Under the pieces are notes generated by a model that ran no database searches, was not told the DNA's origin, and saw only the letters and a list, made by a program, of their open reading frames with translations. This document shows positions 11,166 through 22,870 of a stretch of 64,000 nucleotides of DNA, in pieces. How positions within the stretch are numbered: the first letter of the stretch is position 1; every line of letters starts with the position of its first letter. Source of the DNA: Cryptomeria japonica (lineage: Eukaryota; Streptophyta; Pinopsida; Cupressales; Cupressaceae). A program made the position numbers and the translations under genes. Location of the stretch: assembly GCF_030272615.1 (NCBI RefSeq), contig NC_081413.1:162967080-163031079 (forward strand), in the 5' to 3' direction.

Positions 11166-12060
11166 AACCCAGGTTCACTAAGTGAAGGCCTCGTGAGATT
11201 GAGTGGATGGAAGGATGGGAGATTCATCAACTATGGTAGATGGAGTGGATGGAAGGATGGGAGATCCATCAAATCGGGTAGATGGAGTGGATGGAAGGAT
11301 AGGAGATTGATTAGATTGAGTTTGAATGATGGTGTAGGTAGGTGATGGGGATTGTGGTTGGATGGTCTCAATGGATGAGAGGTTTTTGACGGTGTTAGGA
11401 GGTGGGCTAGGAATGATAGGTGTGGGAGGTGGAAGGGAAGTTGCAGAAATGAACGAGGGAATGGATAGTGGTGGGTTGAGATAAGATGGAGTGAATGAAG
11501 GCAGATTAAGGTAGGATGGGGTGGATGAAGGATTTTTGGTGCACGATGGAGTGGAATATGGGTTGAGATATGATGAAGTAGATGGTGAGTTGAGAGAGGA
11601 CGAAGAGGACGATGGAGGATTGAGGTAGGATGAAGGATTAGGATTGGATGGAGGCTTGAGATAGGATGGAGTGGATGGTGGTGGATTGAGATAGGATGAA
11701 GGATTAGGATTAGATGGAGGCTTGAGATAGGATGGAGGATTAGGATTGGATGGAGGCTTGAGGTAAGATGGAGGATTAGGGTTGGATGGAGGATTGACTT
11801 GTAGGATGGAGGATTAGGATGAGATGGAGGATTGAGGTAGAATGGAGGATAAGAATTGGATGGAGGATTAAGGTAGGATGGGGGATTATGATTATGAATT
11901 AAGGAATGGATTTGAGGATAATGATATGGTGGATTTGGATTAGGGATGTAGGTGGTAATGTTGTTATGAAAAGATGGAGGTTGGGATAGGATGATGGGAG
12001 AAGATGGAGGTATGGGTGTTTCATATGAGGGATACATGGATGTGATATATGAGGGAGCTA
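11166..12060 (-). pseudogene. Proline/asparagine-rich repeat protein remnant
   Basis: Read on the minus strand, most of this region encodes repeats of the 12-residue unit PSYLKPPSNPNP with variants, followed by serine- and proline-rich sequence. A frameshift near 11810 splits the repeat between two frames, so longer open frames here are partly in the wrong phase and read as H/L/P-rich. No family is recognised. Its position upstream of the G-patch suggests a gag-like or linker part of the same polyprotein, by inference. Confidence 0.45.
11611..11910 (-). repeat. 36-bp minisatellite encoding the proline-rich repeat
   Basis: On the plus strand the unit is close to GGATGGAGGCTTGAGATA plus GGATGGAGGATTAGGATT, 36 bp in all, repeated about seven or eight times with substitutions and one frame-breaking indel. 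Thirty-six bases equal the 12-codon protein repeat on the minus strand. Confidence 0.7.
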
Positions 12061-12662
12061 TGGGTGGAAGACATAATGGATTTCCCTTGTCAAAGGTGTG
12101 ATAAGAATCATGAGTGGATGCACATGGAGGAATTGTAGGGTAGAGAGGATGAACAATAGGATTTCGATATCTGATACAGGACGCAAGCTTGCTAATGATG
12201 AGGGCATCAAGGTTTTTGATTCATATTCATCTTGATCAACAAGACTCTCATCATCATTGGAATGGGATGAAGTGGGAAAAAATAAAGGACAACCAAACTC
12301 ATCATAATAAAATTGCAACTACATTAGTTGATGAGTTGGAGAGATGAAAGATGAAAATGGATGATAGGCTAAAGCTCAAAATGGGATTAATGAAAAGCTC
12401 AAACTAGGATGGGGACTGGATTTGAGTAATTTGGAAAGAGGATGAAGTTTGAAGTTTGACTTTGGATGTTTGATTTTTGGATTGATTGACTTAGGAAGAA
12501 GGTAATGATTACATGACTTTGGTGGCAATGACGATGGATGAAAAATGACAAATATGACGATGCAAAATTGAAATGATGACCAAGATGATGACTCGAAATT
12601 GGGGTGATAAAAATGACAATAGAAATCGAGACCCTGATAGATGATAATGATGATGCTAAAAA

Positions 12663-12674
12663 GATCTGACACCA
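12663..12674 (-). other. Degenerate primer-binding site (initiator-Met type)
   Basis: GATCTGACACCA differs at two positions from the GCTCTGATACCA found intact at 34633-34644. The sequence starting TGGGCAAC at 12679 could be the plus-strand beginning of the corresponding minus-strand 5' LTR. Confidence 0.45.
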
Positions 12675-12678
12675 AGCT

Positions 12679-13865
12679 TGGGCAACAATAGGCCTAGCTA
12701 AAGACATAATTTTGGTAGCACAGTGAGATAATAAAGAGAAAACCTACTAGAGGACAGTAATGACTAAGGCTAGGTGAATTGTGATGTTTGACAACTTAGA
12801 CTGATTTTGGCAAAATATTTTTTTGTGACACCAACATGGCAAGCACGCAAGTATGATAAATGCATTAATCATTTACTTCCTAGGTTGTCAAAGGAAAATA
12901 CTTCTTGGATCCCACTTTGGAAATTAATTTGTAGCCACACTTATTCATATTAGTTATCATAAAAGTCTAGTGACACTTCTCTCCTCCATGGCACACACTT
13001 CTCGAGCACACCAGACTTTGAATTCTTAAAGACCCAAAGATCTCAAGGAATTTGATATCTCAATAATGAATTGCAAGATTGTGGGTGGCTTTAGAGGTCC
13101 GATCTACTACACCAACAAATAGAATGTTTTCTAGCAACTAAAATAAATTTGGTTCATAGTGGGGGAACTTTCAAAATAATCTGGTGGTTATATATGTAGT
13201 GGCTAGCTCATTTAAGAGATATCACAACTTGTAGAACACATGTTTTTACGCATCTACTACACAAGCACCAAGGGATTTTGACTTTCGTCAAGATCACGAA
13301 GGTATTTGCATGTAGATACTGAGGGAAACCATTGATATAACACAATGGAACTAGGTGATTATGGCTAAAGTCAAAATCACAAATATTTATATAATAGACC
13401 GAAAGAGTATCGCTTGGGTCATTCCCTCTCACCTGACCTTATAGGCTACTCAGGAGGTAGGCCCTTCTACCTAAAAGGAAGTCAATTTAGCATCACTAAC
13501 ACTTTTCTCTTGCACCCAGGACCACGAGAACTAGGGGAGAGGATAGTGTGTGTTAACAATAGGTGACCCACTCACATGCACAAGTGTGCCAAACACCAAA
13601 GACACTGATTCATTTTAAGTACCAGTTCAAAGATTGTTTACTCTAAAAAAATCAAACACTCTCCTAATCTACCTCTGCAAACAAGTAATTAGTAGTTTGA
13701 GGTATTATTTATGTCTTTGATCGATCAAAACACCTATGTTACACTCCACTTTGCCACAAGCTACATTCAAATTATTAGTAATGTAGAAAAACCCCAAGAA
13801 CATAGACAAATAAAAAAAAAGAACAATATTATAATAACCAGTTGAATGTGAAACAATACCTAAAC
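12679..13865. other. Possible LTR or flanking DNA, no coding content
   Basis: This stretch follows the degenerate primer-binding site, so its start may be the 5' LTR of the minus-strand element. I could not find its partner or its outer end. No credible ORF, RNA gene or conserved repeat is seen. Confidence 0.3.
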
Positions 13866-14040
13866 ACATGCAAAATATTGCTTAAACTTATAAGAAATGC
13901 CACATATACTAATGCAAAACACTGCATATACAAATGTGAAATACTACATATACTAATGTGAAATATTGCATATACTATTGCAAAATACTGCATATAAAAA
14001 TGCGAAATGTTGCATATACTAATGAAAAATAGTAACAACA
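13866..14040. repeat. 24-bp AT-rich tandem repeat
   Basis: About seven imperfect copies of a 24-bp unit resembling ATATACTAATGTGAAATA plus TTGCAT run through this segment. Degenerate GTGAAATACT and GCGAAATACT words recur at about 14470-14590, so the array may once have been longer. No function is apparent. Confidence 0.7.
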
Positions 14041-15200
14041 TAGATGTGAATCTAGTTTATGTGTAAAACTTGCAAATCGGGTCTTGCAAACAAATGGATT
14101 AGTTTTTCACATATAATGGTTAAAAGTATAATCACGTTCTCGAAAGTATGTTGTATTTTTGTATGTAATCTAGGACTCATTTTTGTTATTGAAAATACTT
14201 GGTCTGTTCTTCTAGTTTGTTAATCAACTGATCTACATGCAAGGCCCTAACATGTTGTTTCTATAGCCATTTGTGTTTTGCTAGTTGTTGAGATCCAGCA
14301 TGCTTAATCTTAACACTATGAGCCATATGGTTAAAACATTCCAAACCTATTTCCTACCCTATTTAGGATAATTTTCAAAACTAGAAATAAATGAGCATCA
14401 AATATTGGTAGGTGACACCATAAACAACAAAACTGACTTATAGAACTTACCCCCTTTTACCTGTGTCGTATGTGAAACACCTAATAAACTTGTGGCATAC
14501 CATATGGATAGATGCGAAACAGTTTCTGGACGCATGCGAAATACTTCTTAAACGAGTGTGAAATACTAACGAGACGAATACAAAACACCAATCACTAAAG
14601 CAAAAATCCATACTAAATTTTGTAAACAATGTTGTGGGAATGCATTTTTGCCTCCAAGCTCCAAAACCTGCAATTCAAAACTCACTAAAACAACAATAAA
14701 GGATTAAAATGACCCATAAAGTGGGTCCCACCAAGAGTGCTAGAAATGTATGCAAAAAATTATGAATGTAAACTAGAGAGACTAAAAAGATGAACTAAAA
14801 AATCAACAAACATATATTTCAACCACACTCAAGATTAGGACGTTAAGAAAGAAGAAAACTAGATAAATAAAATAGAAGCAATTAAACTGCAAACTCTAGA
14901 TTATCCTTCAATCTAACAGTCCCCTAATTTGATGTGTGCTTGTTGAATGATAGATACTTAATTCTGCTCCATGATAGTGAATGCAAGATGGATATTAAGC
15001 TAAAATGACATGCAGGATGGATGTGAGATGCCTAATGCATGTGCAAAATGGTACGTGAACAATTCTACATTATGAGGTTATGAAAATGAAAATGGATAAA
15101 CAATTCTGCATTATGAGAGTATGAAAATGAAAGTGGATGATCAACGAAGAAAAATTGAGGGTTTAAATAGGCTAGAATGAGAGATGGAGAGGGATGAGAG
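14041..15200. other. Intergenic DNA, nothing recognised
   Basis: AT-rich sequence with only short or low-complexity frames. Degenerate echoes of the neighbouring 24-bp repeat occur at about 14470-14590. No transposon end or RNA gene is seen. Confidence 0.4.
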
Positions 15201-15310
15201 GGAGACACATTTCCCTGAGAAGGGCATGTGTCATGGATGCAAATGACATGTGTCCTTAAGAAGGACATATGTCACTGGAAGGAATGACATGTGTCCCTGA
15301 GGACACATGC
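15201..15310. repeat. Short GACATGTGTCC palindrome cluster
   Basis: Within about 110 bp the words GACACAT, GACATGTGTCC, GGACATATGTC and GGACACATGCC recur, several forming local palindromes around CATGTG or CATATG. They may be a degenerate minisatellite able to form hairpins. No gene is associated. Confidence 0.5.
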
Positions 15311-15379
15311 CTATTTGGGAGTGAGACACCCAAATTGGAAGGTTCTATTCCAAAAGAGATTAGAAAATAGATATATTCC

Positions 15380-15594
15380 CATGGTTTAGGATATTTGTGA
15401 TATTTTCTCAAATTTTAAGAAATTTGGTTCCTCAAAAAATGAGGATATTTTCATGGCTAGGATATTTGGGATATTTTCCCAAATTTTAGGAAATATGGTT
15501 CCCCTAAAAATAAGGATATTTCCATGGCTAGGATATTTGGGATATTTTTTCAAATTTTAGGGAATTTGGTTCCCCCAAATTCAAAGGCATTTCC
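15380..15594. repeat. 71-bp tandem repeat, three copies
   Basis: Copies start at CATGG at 15380, 15452 and 15523. Each contains TAGGATATTTGGGATATTTT followed by CAAATTTTAGGAAAT and a GGTTCCCC segment. Period is 71-72 bp; the third copy is truncated. Confidence 0.8.
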
Positions 15595-15976
15595 CATATT
15601 TTAGGAAATTTGAGATATTTTGGGAATGCACTCATATGATGAGGGACAAGGGATAGGGTTGACTAAACCCTTGGTTAGTTAAGTGGGTTAGGCTAGAGGA
15701 AGGGTTAGATAAGGGTTAGAGTTAGGAGACATGTCCAGGGAAATAGAATTAATTAATTTAATTAATTAATTCTATGAGGGAATATTAGGAGGAAAGGAAA
15801 AAAGTTAATTAAATAATCAAATTAAACATTTGATTTATTTAATAGAAGAAAATGGTCAAATTTAATTAATTAAATGATTTATGATTGTCAATTATTTAAT
15901 TAAAGGAGAACTATAGTGTAATTAATAAGATTAATTAGCTAAAAGGAGGGAACACCGATTAATTAAATAATGTTAT
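15595..15976. other. AT-rich intergenic DNA
   Basis: Contains AATTAATT runs at about 15750-15960 and no coding signal. It borders the possible TIR element that starts at 15977. Confidence 0.4.
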
Positions 15977-16880
15977 TATGGTAAAAGCACAAAGTTGTGT
16001 CACACTTTTATAAAGAAAATGACCAATGTCGATTCAACTTTTTAAATTGAATCAATTTAGAAAGTGAAATATATGTTTTAAAGAAATGATGTAAAATAAT
16101 CAAATGTATATTTTTTTGCGTATTTTATGTTTGTTATTTAAGAATAAAAATAAAAAAGTATTTGAATATACTTTCTTGTAAAGTAAACACTATAATTTAG
16201 TTGTTGATAAAATGTTGAAATTGAAGTTACACGAGACGTCATACTTTATAAAATAAATTTTTCCTATTTTTCTTCAATTTTTTTGTGTATATTGATAACT
16301 TGAAACTTTAGTGCATAAATATATTTTTAACTATTTTTTATCTATATTTTTTTCAATAAATTTGAAAAGTTGTGTGTACTGAAATATAATTCTTTCCATT
16401 TGGCATCACATTTTTTCTTAATTAATTATCCAAATTAGAAAAGAATTATATCATCTTGTCATAGACTCTTTTCTCTAGTGCATTAATTTAAAAAAAAAAA
16501 ATTTAATAAATTTTAGTATTTTTCTTTTACAAGATAATCAATCTTATATTTTAGTGTTGATGACCTACTTTCAATAAAAATAAAATATAAAATATAAAAA
16601 CTAATTAAAATATTAAAAGATATATGTTTTTGAAAATTCACTTGTATATTTATAAAAGGGTATTTTTACATTTTAAAAAAATATTATTTATTAAAGTAGT
16701 AGTTGTTGAAACATCGAGTTTTTCAGAAAAAAGAAACATTTCTCGTAACTAGACCCAAAGTGGTATAAAATATACATTTAGTGGACAGTTCCAATTGGAA
16801 ATGTTGTGGCCCACATATTTAAGATCGCTATAATGAATCTATTGGCCTGAAACATGACAAAGTTTTGTGCTTTTAGCCAT
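15977..16880. mobile_element. Possible TIR DNA transposon or MITE, about 900 bp
   Basis: The left end reads TATGGTAAAAGCACAAAG followed by a TGTCA block, and the right end is its imperfect inverse: reverse-complemented it reads TATGGCTAAAAGCACAAAAC followed by TTTGTCA. The inverted repeats are about 26 bp. The interior is AT-rich with no transposase, so if real it is non-autonomous. The flanks do not give a clear target duplication beyond a possible TA, so superfamily is not assigned. Confidence 0.5.
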
Positions 16881-17570
16881 AGCTAAATTCAATTAATTAA
16901 ATTAATCAAATGTAGGTGTCTACATATACAATATATGTTATTATGTTTATGTTAGTCGCTTTCAAAAATTGAAAAATTTTCATAACATACAATATATAGA
17001 CAACAAGTCCAACAAATAAATAAAACAAAATAGGGGACGATGGTGTATGCCACTATATTTATTATGCCTAAAGGAATGTGAATGAATTTTGAATCCATTG
17101 TTAAGGCCTATGACCCATTGTTTGGTGATGGTTGCCAATTTGAATTGACAATGTCTATTCAAAGCCTCATGGCATAGCATGGGTATCGGTCCATTTGATT
17201 GATTCCCAAACATACTATTTCAACTATATCAAAACAACTTTGTACAAAAATGAAACCTAATAATAGATTTAAAATAATCCACACTCAAAATTTATAGCAG
17301 TAAGTGTTATTGTTTTAGAACATCAATACATGATAAAATGATTATATAAAAACTTTTTTAAAAAATATTTTTTTAATGTAAACAATTTTAAAAAATATTA
17401 TTAATTAATAGTGCTAGTAAAACATTACAATTTTTAGATAAAGAAACCTTAGTAATATTAAAATTTAAAATATATAAATTAAAATATAAAAATTTAAGAT
17501 CTAATAAAAAGAATTATAACAGTTTAATATCTATTTTGAAAATAGATACAAGAAATTACAACTAGTTTAA
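16881..17570. other. AT-rich intergenic DNA, nothing recognised
   Basis: A 77-codon minus-strand frame at 16980-17213 has no recognisable family and no supporting context. The remainder is A/T-rich low-complexity sequence. Confidence 0.35.
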
Positions 17571-17585
17571 TATACATACACATAT

Positions 17586-17616
<31 letters not shown>

Positions 17617-17662
17617 GACACAAACATAGACACGAACACAAACACATACACACATATATATA
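17571..17662. repeat. CA-rich microsatellite
   Basis: An interrupted (CA)n and (ACATAC)n run with variants such as CACAGACACAAACATAGACA. It produces a spurious Cys/Val/Met-rich minus-strand frame. Confidence 0.9.
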
Positions 17663-18514
17663 ACTTCTAAAATAATATTAAAAAGCAATTTAAAAATAAT
17701 CTTTCTTAACAATTTAATAATATTTTTTACCATTTTCAAATAAAACATGTATTTAGTACTTTTAGATATAAAACTAATGTTTTTAACGAACCCTCCCCAT
17801 AGAGAAAATTCAAATCCCTCCTGAGCAGACCATTGCAACACCTTGCAGGGGAATTTGACTTTTCAATTGGTCAAAATGAGTAGCCTTGCTATTCTAAATA
17901 GACTTCTTCACCAAGAGTTGCAGAGTTCATGAACGTGGGTCGCACGGCTTTATAAATAATGTAATATTTCAAACTAAAATTAAGCTAGAAATGAATGCAA
18001 GTCTGACGGCATTGAAAGAAGTAAAACATATATATTTATTTATATAAATGGTGTTGAAGTATTTGAGTCTCCATTCTAGAAGCTTCCAGGGTTGATAGCC
18101 TTCTCAGCTGCTCTTTCACGTCAAAAAAGGTTGCTTAAAACGTTTCAATGCATCCTGACCCGCCGCTGTGTTTTTTAAATTATTTTGCACATGTTTCAGT
18201 GTTGTCCATGGCAGGGACACTGAGAATAGAAATATAAATATGTACCACCTTCTAGAACATCTGTGCATGAGCTATTTAAGTCTGAAATCGCTGCAACGTT
18301 TAAGTCTCGTGAACTTCTTTATGGTTTTCTGCATTTACTTTTGTTGGCCCCACTTAGATTTAGTTGGTCTCAAATCTGAAATCCAAATCAACATAGGAAA
18401 ATATGTGGGTTTGAGAAGGATCCCCCGAGCGGCTGAACTTGTGAACATTTGTTTTTTATTTATAACTGAGTCACAATTTATACAAGGAATTTGGGTATAG
18501 ATTATTGAATTTGC
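17663..18514. other. Intergenic DNA with one weak ORF
   Basis: A 110-codon plus-strand frame at 18168-18500 (starting MFFKLFCTCFSVV) lacks a recognised domain. Nothing else supports a gene. Confidence 0.35.
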
Positions 18515-18666
18515 TTTTTTAATGTTTTAGTTGTTGTTTTAAGAAGTATGGAAGATCAAGAGTCACAACTTAGATTTCTACACAAAGGTGTCTCTCATGA
18601 GAGTTGAATTTGGGTCTCCACATTGAGAACTCGATGCTTTAACCAATTAAGCTCAACCCCTTGGAC
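18515..18666 (-). mobile_element. Possible tRNA-derived SINE
   Basis: On the minus strand the head reads GGTTGAGCTTAATTGGTTAA followed by AGC, which resembles a tRNA A box (TRGCNNAGYNGG type). About 30 bases later AAATTCAACTC resembles a weakened B box. An A-rich tail with AAAACAACAACTAAAACA follows at the far end. This is the layout of a plant SINE with an internal RNA polymerase III promoter. It could also be a lone decayed tRNA-like sequence. Confidence 0.42.
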
Positions 18667-19227
18667 TAGTTATCTTTTTTTAAAATATAGTGTGAAAGTT
18701 TATTATTCGAGCAAAAGATAAAATTGATTTTTTTTAATTTTTTAATAAATTAATTTTGAATAGCTATTGTAGGTTGTCCTATAATATAATATAATGATAA
18801 TAAATGATAATAAGTATTAATTTTTTTAATTTTTGTGGGTTTAAAGAAATAAATAAACTTTTTATAATCTTCATTTTGTGAGTTTTGTAGGTTATTGTTT
18901 TTCACTTGAGATCATTCTAACAATTGATCGTGTCAAACATTAACTCTTTGCTTATTCTAGAATTTAAGGGAAATGCTTACCATTATTGAAACATCAAGAT
19001 GATCATTCTTTTGATAAGAAAAGACTTGTGAGAGATTGTAGAAACTAGTTATAAAGAGCTAAATAATTGAATCACTATTGCAACCAATAACAAAGTAACT
19101 AAGGAAGCTAATAAGAAAATCTTTTAAGCCTCATTTCATATTTAAACAACTCTAGCTAAGAGCTTTTTCTTGAGAATTGCAAGTGCAAAGATACTCATGG
19201 ATGTTTAGTTTAAACTTTAAAAGAAGC
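18667..19227. other. AT-rich spacer between SINE and copia remnant
   Basis: No credible coding or structural feature was seen. A few words before 19228 may be part of the older copia leader. Confidence 0.3.
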
Positions 19228-20570
19228 TTACCAAGGTAATGGTGAGGTCAAGTTGGAAAGCTTGAAGAAAGAATTTGCGAATTTGACAATGCAAGAAGCT
19301 AAAAGTGAGTGATTATTGTGTGAGAGTATAGGATTTGGTAAAAAGGTCTTACAAAATTGTTGAATAATGAGGATGTGGTTAAAAAGTTTGGTTCTCTTAC
19401 AAAGTTGTTGAATAAAGACATTGTGGTAAAAAAACATTAAGGTCTCTAACACCAAAGCAAGATCATATTGCAATAATTATTGAAGAAAAAATGACTACTT
19501 CTAAACTTGATGCTGTAGTTAGATCTCTCTATCTCATTGAGATAGGCTAAGACATACATTTAAAGAAAATTGTGAGAAATATTTGTCCTCCAAATTACAT
19601 ATTAGAAAGAATGACAGTGCTAGCACTAGCAATAATAGCAATCAAAGACACAAAAGATGTAAGAATCAAAAGCATTTCAGAAAAAATAAAGGAAAATGAG
19701 GTGTTTCAACTACAAGCAGACTTTAGAGGTAGATTTAATAATAGAAATTTTTAATATTGTCAATTACAAAAGATATAATCTTTTGAAAAATAATATGGGT
19801 TAAAAGTAGGCGATGAAAAAAAAAAGTAGTAATTATGCTTATGCAAATGAGTAAAGCTTCTTCAAGTAATTTATTCGTATCACATGAGAATTTTGACAAA
19901 ATTTCTAAAGATATTTGATATTTAAATTTAAGATTTTTAAATCACATGTTATTGGATAATGAGCTATTTTCTAGATACTAGATGAGAGCTTCAAAAGAAA
20001 GATCAGGCACGATAATTAAAAGACTTGGAGGTTGCAATAAAAGAAGTTATGGAGGAAATTACTAAAGAATGTACAAAGTGTATTAATAACATTAGTTACA
20101 TTCCAAAGTTGAAACCTAATTTTATTGAGTGTTAAAAAATTATGTAAAAAGAATTATAAAGTGTTGTTTGATGATAACTAGTGTATATAATCTTTGATAA
20201 GAATCAAGTAAATTGGGTTTTTATAGTTATTCCTATGTTAAATAATGGAATGTTCCTATTAAATTTTGGAGAGCATATCAATAATATTGTCGAAATGGCA
20301 TATAAAGACAAAAGTTGATTGTAGCATCTTAAATGTGGAAGCTTAATTTTATTAAAGATACCAACATTAGAAGAATTACTTTATAGCTTACTTAAATTTG
20401 AAGAGAAAAAATATTTAAAGGATGTGCTAAAGGAAAAAATATTAAAAAAATTCAAAAGGTATTGCATGGAGGGTCTATTACCATTTGAGTCAATTCATTA
20501 TGATATTTATAGTAGGACTATGTAAATATTTCTAGAGTAAATATGTTAATAAAATTAATTAGTCATTAAA
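19228..20570 (+). pseudogene. Dead Ty1/copia gag-to-integrase fragment
   Basis: Different frames carry scattered copia landmarks. Around 19430-19530 the residues EEKMTTSKLDAVVRSLYLIE match the UBN2-type gag segment that follows a SLTPK-like block. Near 19720 FRGRFNNRNF resembles the arginine-rich lead into the zinc knuckle. At about 20320 the bases give xHLKCGSL, the GAG-pre-integrase motif with the usual W replaced by TAG. About 20460-20510 YCMEGLLPFESIHYDIYSRT resembles the start of the integrase core. Many stops and indels make it non-functional, and no RT remains. Confidence 0.6.
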
Positions 20571-22046
20571 TAGTTATTAGGCCCCCTTTACTTTATTACA
20601 CCTCGTGAGTGCTTTAAACTATCATTAGTTTATGTGCTTATTCATCACATTGCATAAGATAGACACTTCTCAAAATTTAATTTAACCCTTATATAGGGTT
20701 ACTTTTTCCTTTTCATAAGGATTCATCACTATAATTTGAATCATTCGTTCAAGAATCTTTTATATCAATATGATTCTCAAGTTACATAATAAATATATCT
20801 TACTTTTCTTTCTATTGTGACTAGTGTTTAGATTGTAGGTGATTTGTGTGAGCTATGAGGTTAACAAACAATTTCAACATTCTATCAAAACATCGAATCT
20901 ATAATTTCTTATCTATTTTTTTTTTAGAGATCCAACTTTGAAAAAAATTGATGCATCTTGAAGCAATTTGTAAATCCCACTAGCTCCCAAATACCCGACA
21001 ATAGATTAATATTTTATTTCTAGAGTGACAAATATCTTGTTGTAAAGTAAACGTAAAAAATCATGAAATATTGAAGCAAAGGATTATTCCTTTAATCTTT
21101 ACCCTTCATCAAGATTCCATCAAATCTTCACCCTCAATTTCTCCTTCATCCTTTCCCTAATCATGTCCATAAATCACTTGATTACACATGTCATCTTCTT
21201 AGTATTCCCTACATGAGGATCAATCTCTTGCCTCTCTCTCATAATATCTAATCACATCTTGTAAGGAAGCTAAGGTAGCAAAACAACTTCCTACACTAAT
21301 CTTGAGATGGTTATGCAATTTTCTTTTAAATCTTTACAATAATTGTAGAAATGCAATTTAAAAAAAAACATAAATATCATTCATATTATAGCATGGTGAT
21401 TTACGTGGGGAAAACACTTTTGTGAGAAAAGTGCTACATTCCAAAAGTCATTGAATATATTATTTATAAACCAAGAAGGTTACAATATACTTGCAAAGAA
21501 ATATTTTTCAGAGTATCACCAACCAAAATTCAACATCTATCAAACTCCCACATAATACAATCTAATATAATGCATCCAAAAGGAACATGCTAGTTGAATT
21601 AAGTATGTGATAGTGAATGCTTGAGAGATAATGAAGATAACTCAAGGATGTGTCATTGGAAGAGTTATCCAAAAGACTATAACAATATTTATGAATGGAG
21701 GCTTGTGCGAGTATCAAAGAGATTAATGAGTGTGGGAGAAAAAGAGAATAAGAATAACATGTACAAGAAGCCAAGAATTACTCGAAAGTAAAAAGTGAGC
21801 CTAGAGTAAGTTACTTTCATAGAGATTATTATGAAGATGATTATTGAAATAAATCATTAAGATTTGGTGGGCTATATGATTTAAATTTTAAATTACACTA
21901 ATATCTTAAAAGACATGAAACCTTACAATATAGAGAATAATATTTTTACAATAATATAGGATGGCCCCTGTCATCTATAGATAAGCACTAAAGTAGTTGG
22001 AAGAGTAGAGAAGACTAGAAATTGTTGATTATGCGACCTTATCAAG
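20571..22046. other. Decayed intergenic DNA, possible copia LTR remnant
   Basis: Around 21400-21440 the words ACGTGGGGAAAACACTTTTG and GAGAAAAGTG resemble the GGAAAACC/GGAAAAACC block conserved in the three copia LTRs of this window. This may be the LTR of the dead copia fragment upstream. No gene is visible. Confidence 0.3.
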
Positions 22047-22745
22047 AGTGGACTATGAGGCCCTCCTCCACTTTTACCTTTGACTATGATTATGAATCAC
22101 TCCAAAGAACAAAAAAGGTGTGGGGTAACATAAGTGACTAGAGACTACTAACTCATATCAAAAAGAGACTTTGTTTGAAAAACGTTAAATGAAAAAGAAA
22201 AATCATAATATAAAATTTATATGCAATTTTAAGAAGAGTGGGATATGAGGGCTCCCATTAGGAAAAGGTGTTGGGTAGTATAAGCAATTAGGGACTACTA
22301 ACTCATATCACAAAGAAACTTTGCATGAAAAACGTTAATGGAAAAAAAAAGCATAATATAAAATTATATGCAATTTTAAGTAGAGTAGACTATGAGGGCC
22401 TCCATTCACTTTACCCATGACTATGATTGTGTATCACTCCAAACAACAAAAAAGATGTGGGGTAGGATAAGTGACTAGGGACTGCTAACTCATATCACAA
22501 AGAAATTTTGCATGAAAAATGTCAAATGAAAAATAAAATACATAATATAAAATTTATATGCAATTTTAAGTAGAGTAGACTATGAGGGCCTCCATTCCCT
22601 TTATTTATAACTATGATTGTGCATCACTCCAAAAAAACAAAAATGTGTGGGGTAGTATAAATGACTAGAAATTGCACAAAGAAACTTCACATGAAAAACA
22701 TAAAATAGATATGAAAATGATATTAATTAATTTAAAAAATGAAAA
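22047..22745. repeat. 190-bp tandem repeat (satellite-like), about 3.7 copies
   Basis: Copies begin near 22047, 22237, 22384 and 22574 with GAGTRGACTATGAGGG-like sequence. The first and third intervals are both 190 bp; the second is about 43 bp shorter through an internal deletion. Each copy contains GGTGTGGGGTA, GACTAGRGACTACTAACTCA and ATATAAAATTTATATGCAAT. The array ends about 700 bp upstream of the gene at 23476. Confidence 0.85.
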
Positions 22746-22870
22746 TATAAAATATAAAATTTTCACAGGTGAAGTGACGGTACAAATTAATAATTATAAA
22801 GAAATAAAAAATGTGAAATATAAAATTTACAGATTAATAATTATAAAGGTAAGTGAAATTTGACTTACAT

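Larger units (their letters stand above)
7823..12678 (-). mobile_element. Decayed minus-strand LTR element with proline-rich repeats and a G-patch
   Basis: Element 1 is inserted in this older sequence. On the minus strand a degenerate primer-binding site (plus 12663-12674, GATCTGACACCA, against GCTCTGATACCA of intact copies) marks the 5' side. Downstream come a proline-rich repeat region, a G-patch-like segment at 10310-10825 and further low-complexity coding remnants. No reverse transcriptase or integrase motif is recognisable. The plus strand from about 8.2 to 12.3 kb is extremely poor in C and rich in GGATGGA-type purine words. The stretch 7823-8200 shows nothing recognisable. Family assignment is uncertain: G-patch suggests Ty3, while the primer site suggests an initiator-Met type. 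Confidence 0.5.

Noticed and set aside
11231-12037. A 268-codon H/L/P-rich ORF on the minus strand as a real protein
   Set aside because: The repeat reads PSYLKPPSNPNP in a neighbouring frame on both sides of a frameshift; most of this frame is the wrong phase of the same minisatellite.
13866-14040. Regular short repeats as a CRISPR array
   Set aside because: The repeats are head-to-tail without unique spacers, no cas genes exist, and the genome is plant nuclear.
17524-17841. A 105-codon minus-strand ORF with a Cys/Val/Met run
   Set aside because: The run is a translated CA microsatellite and the rest has no family.
18595-18666. A functional tRNA gene
   Set aside because: The A-box region is good but the B box is weak and cloverleaf pairing of the acceptor stem is not visible; SINE-like origin is more likely.
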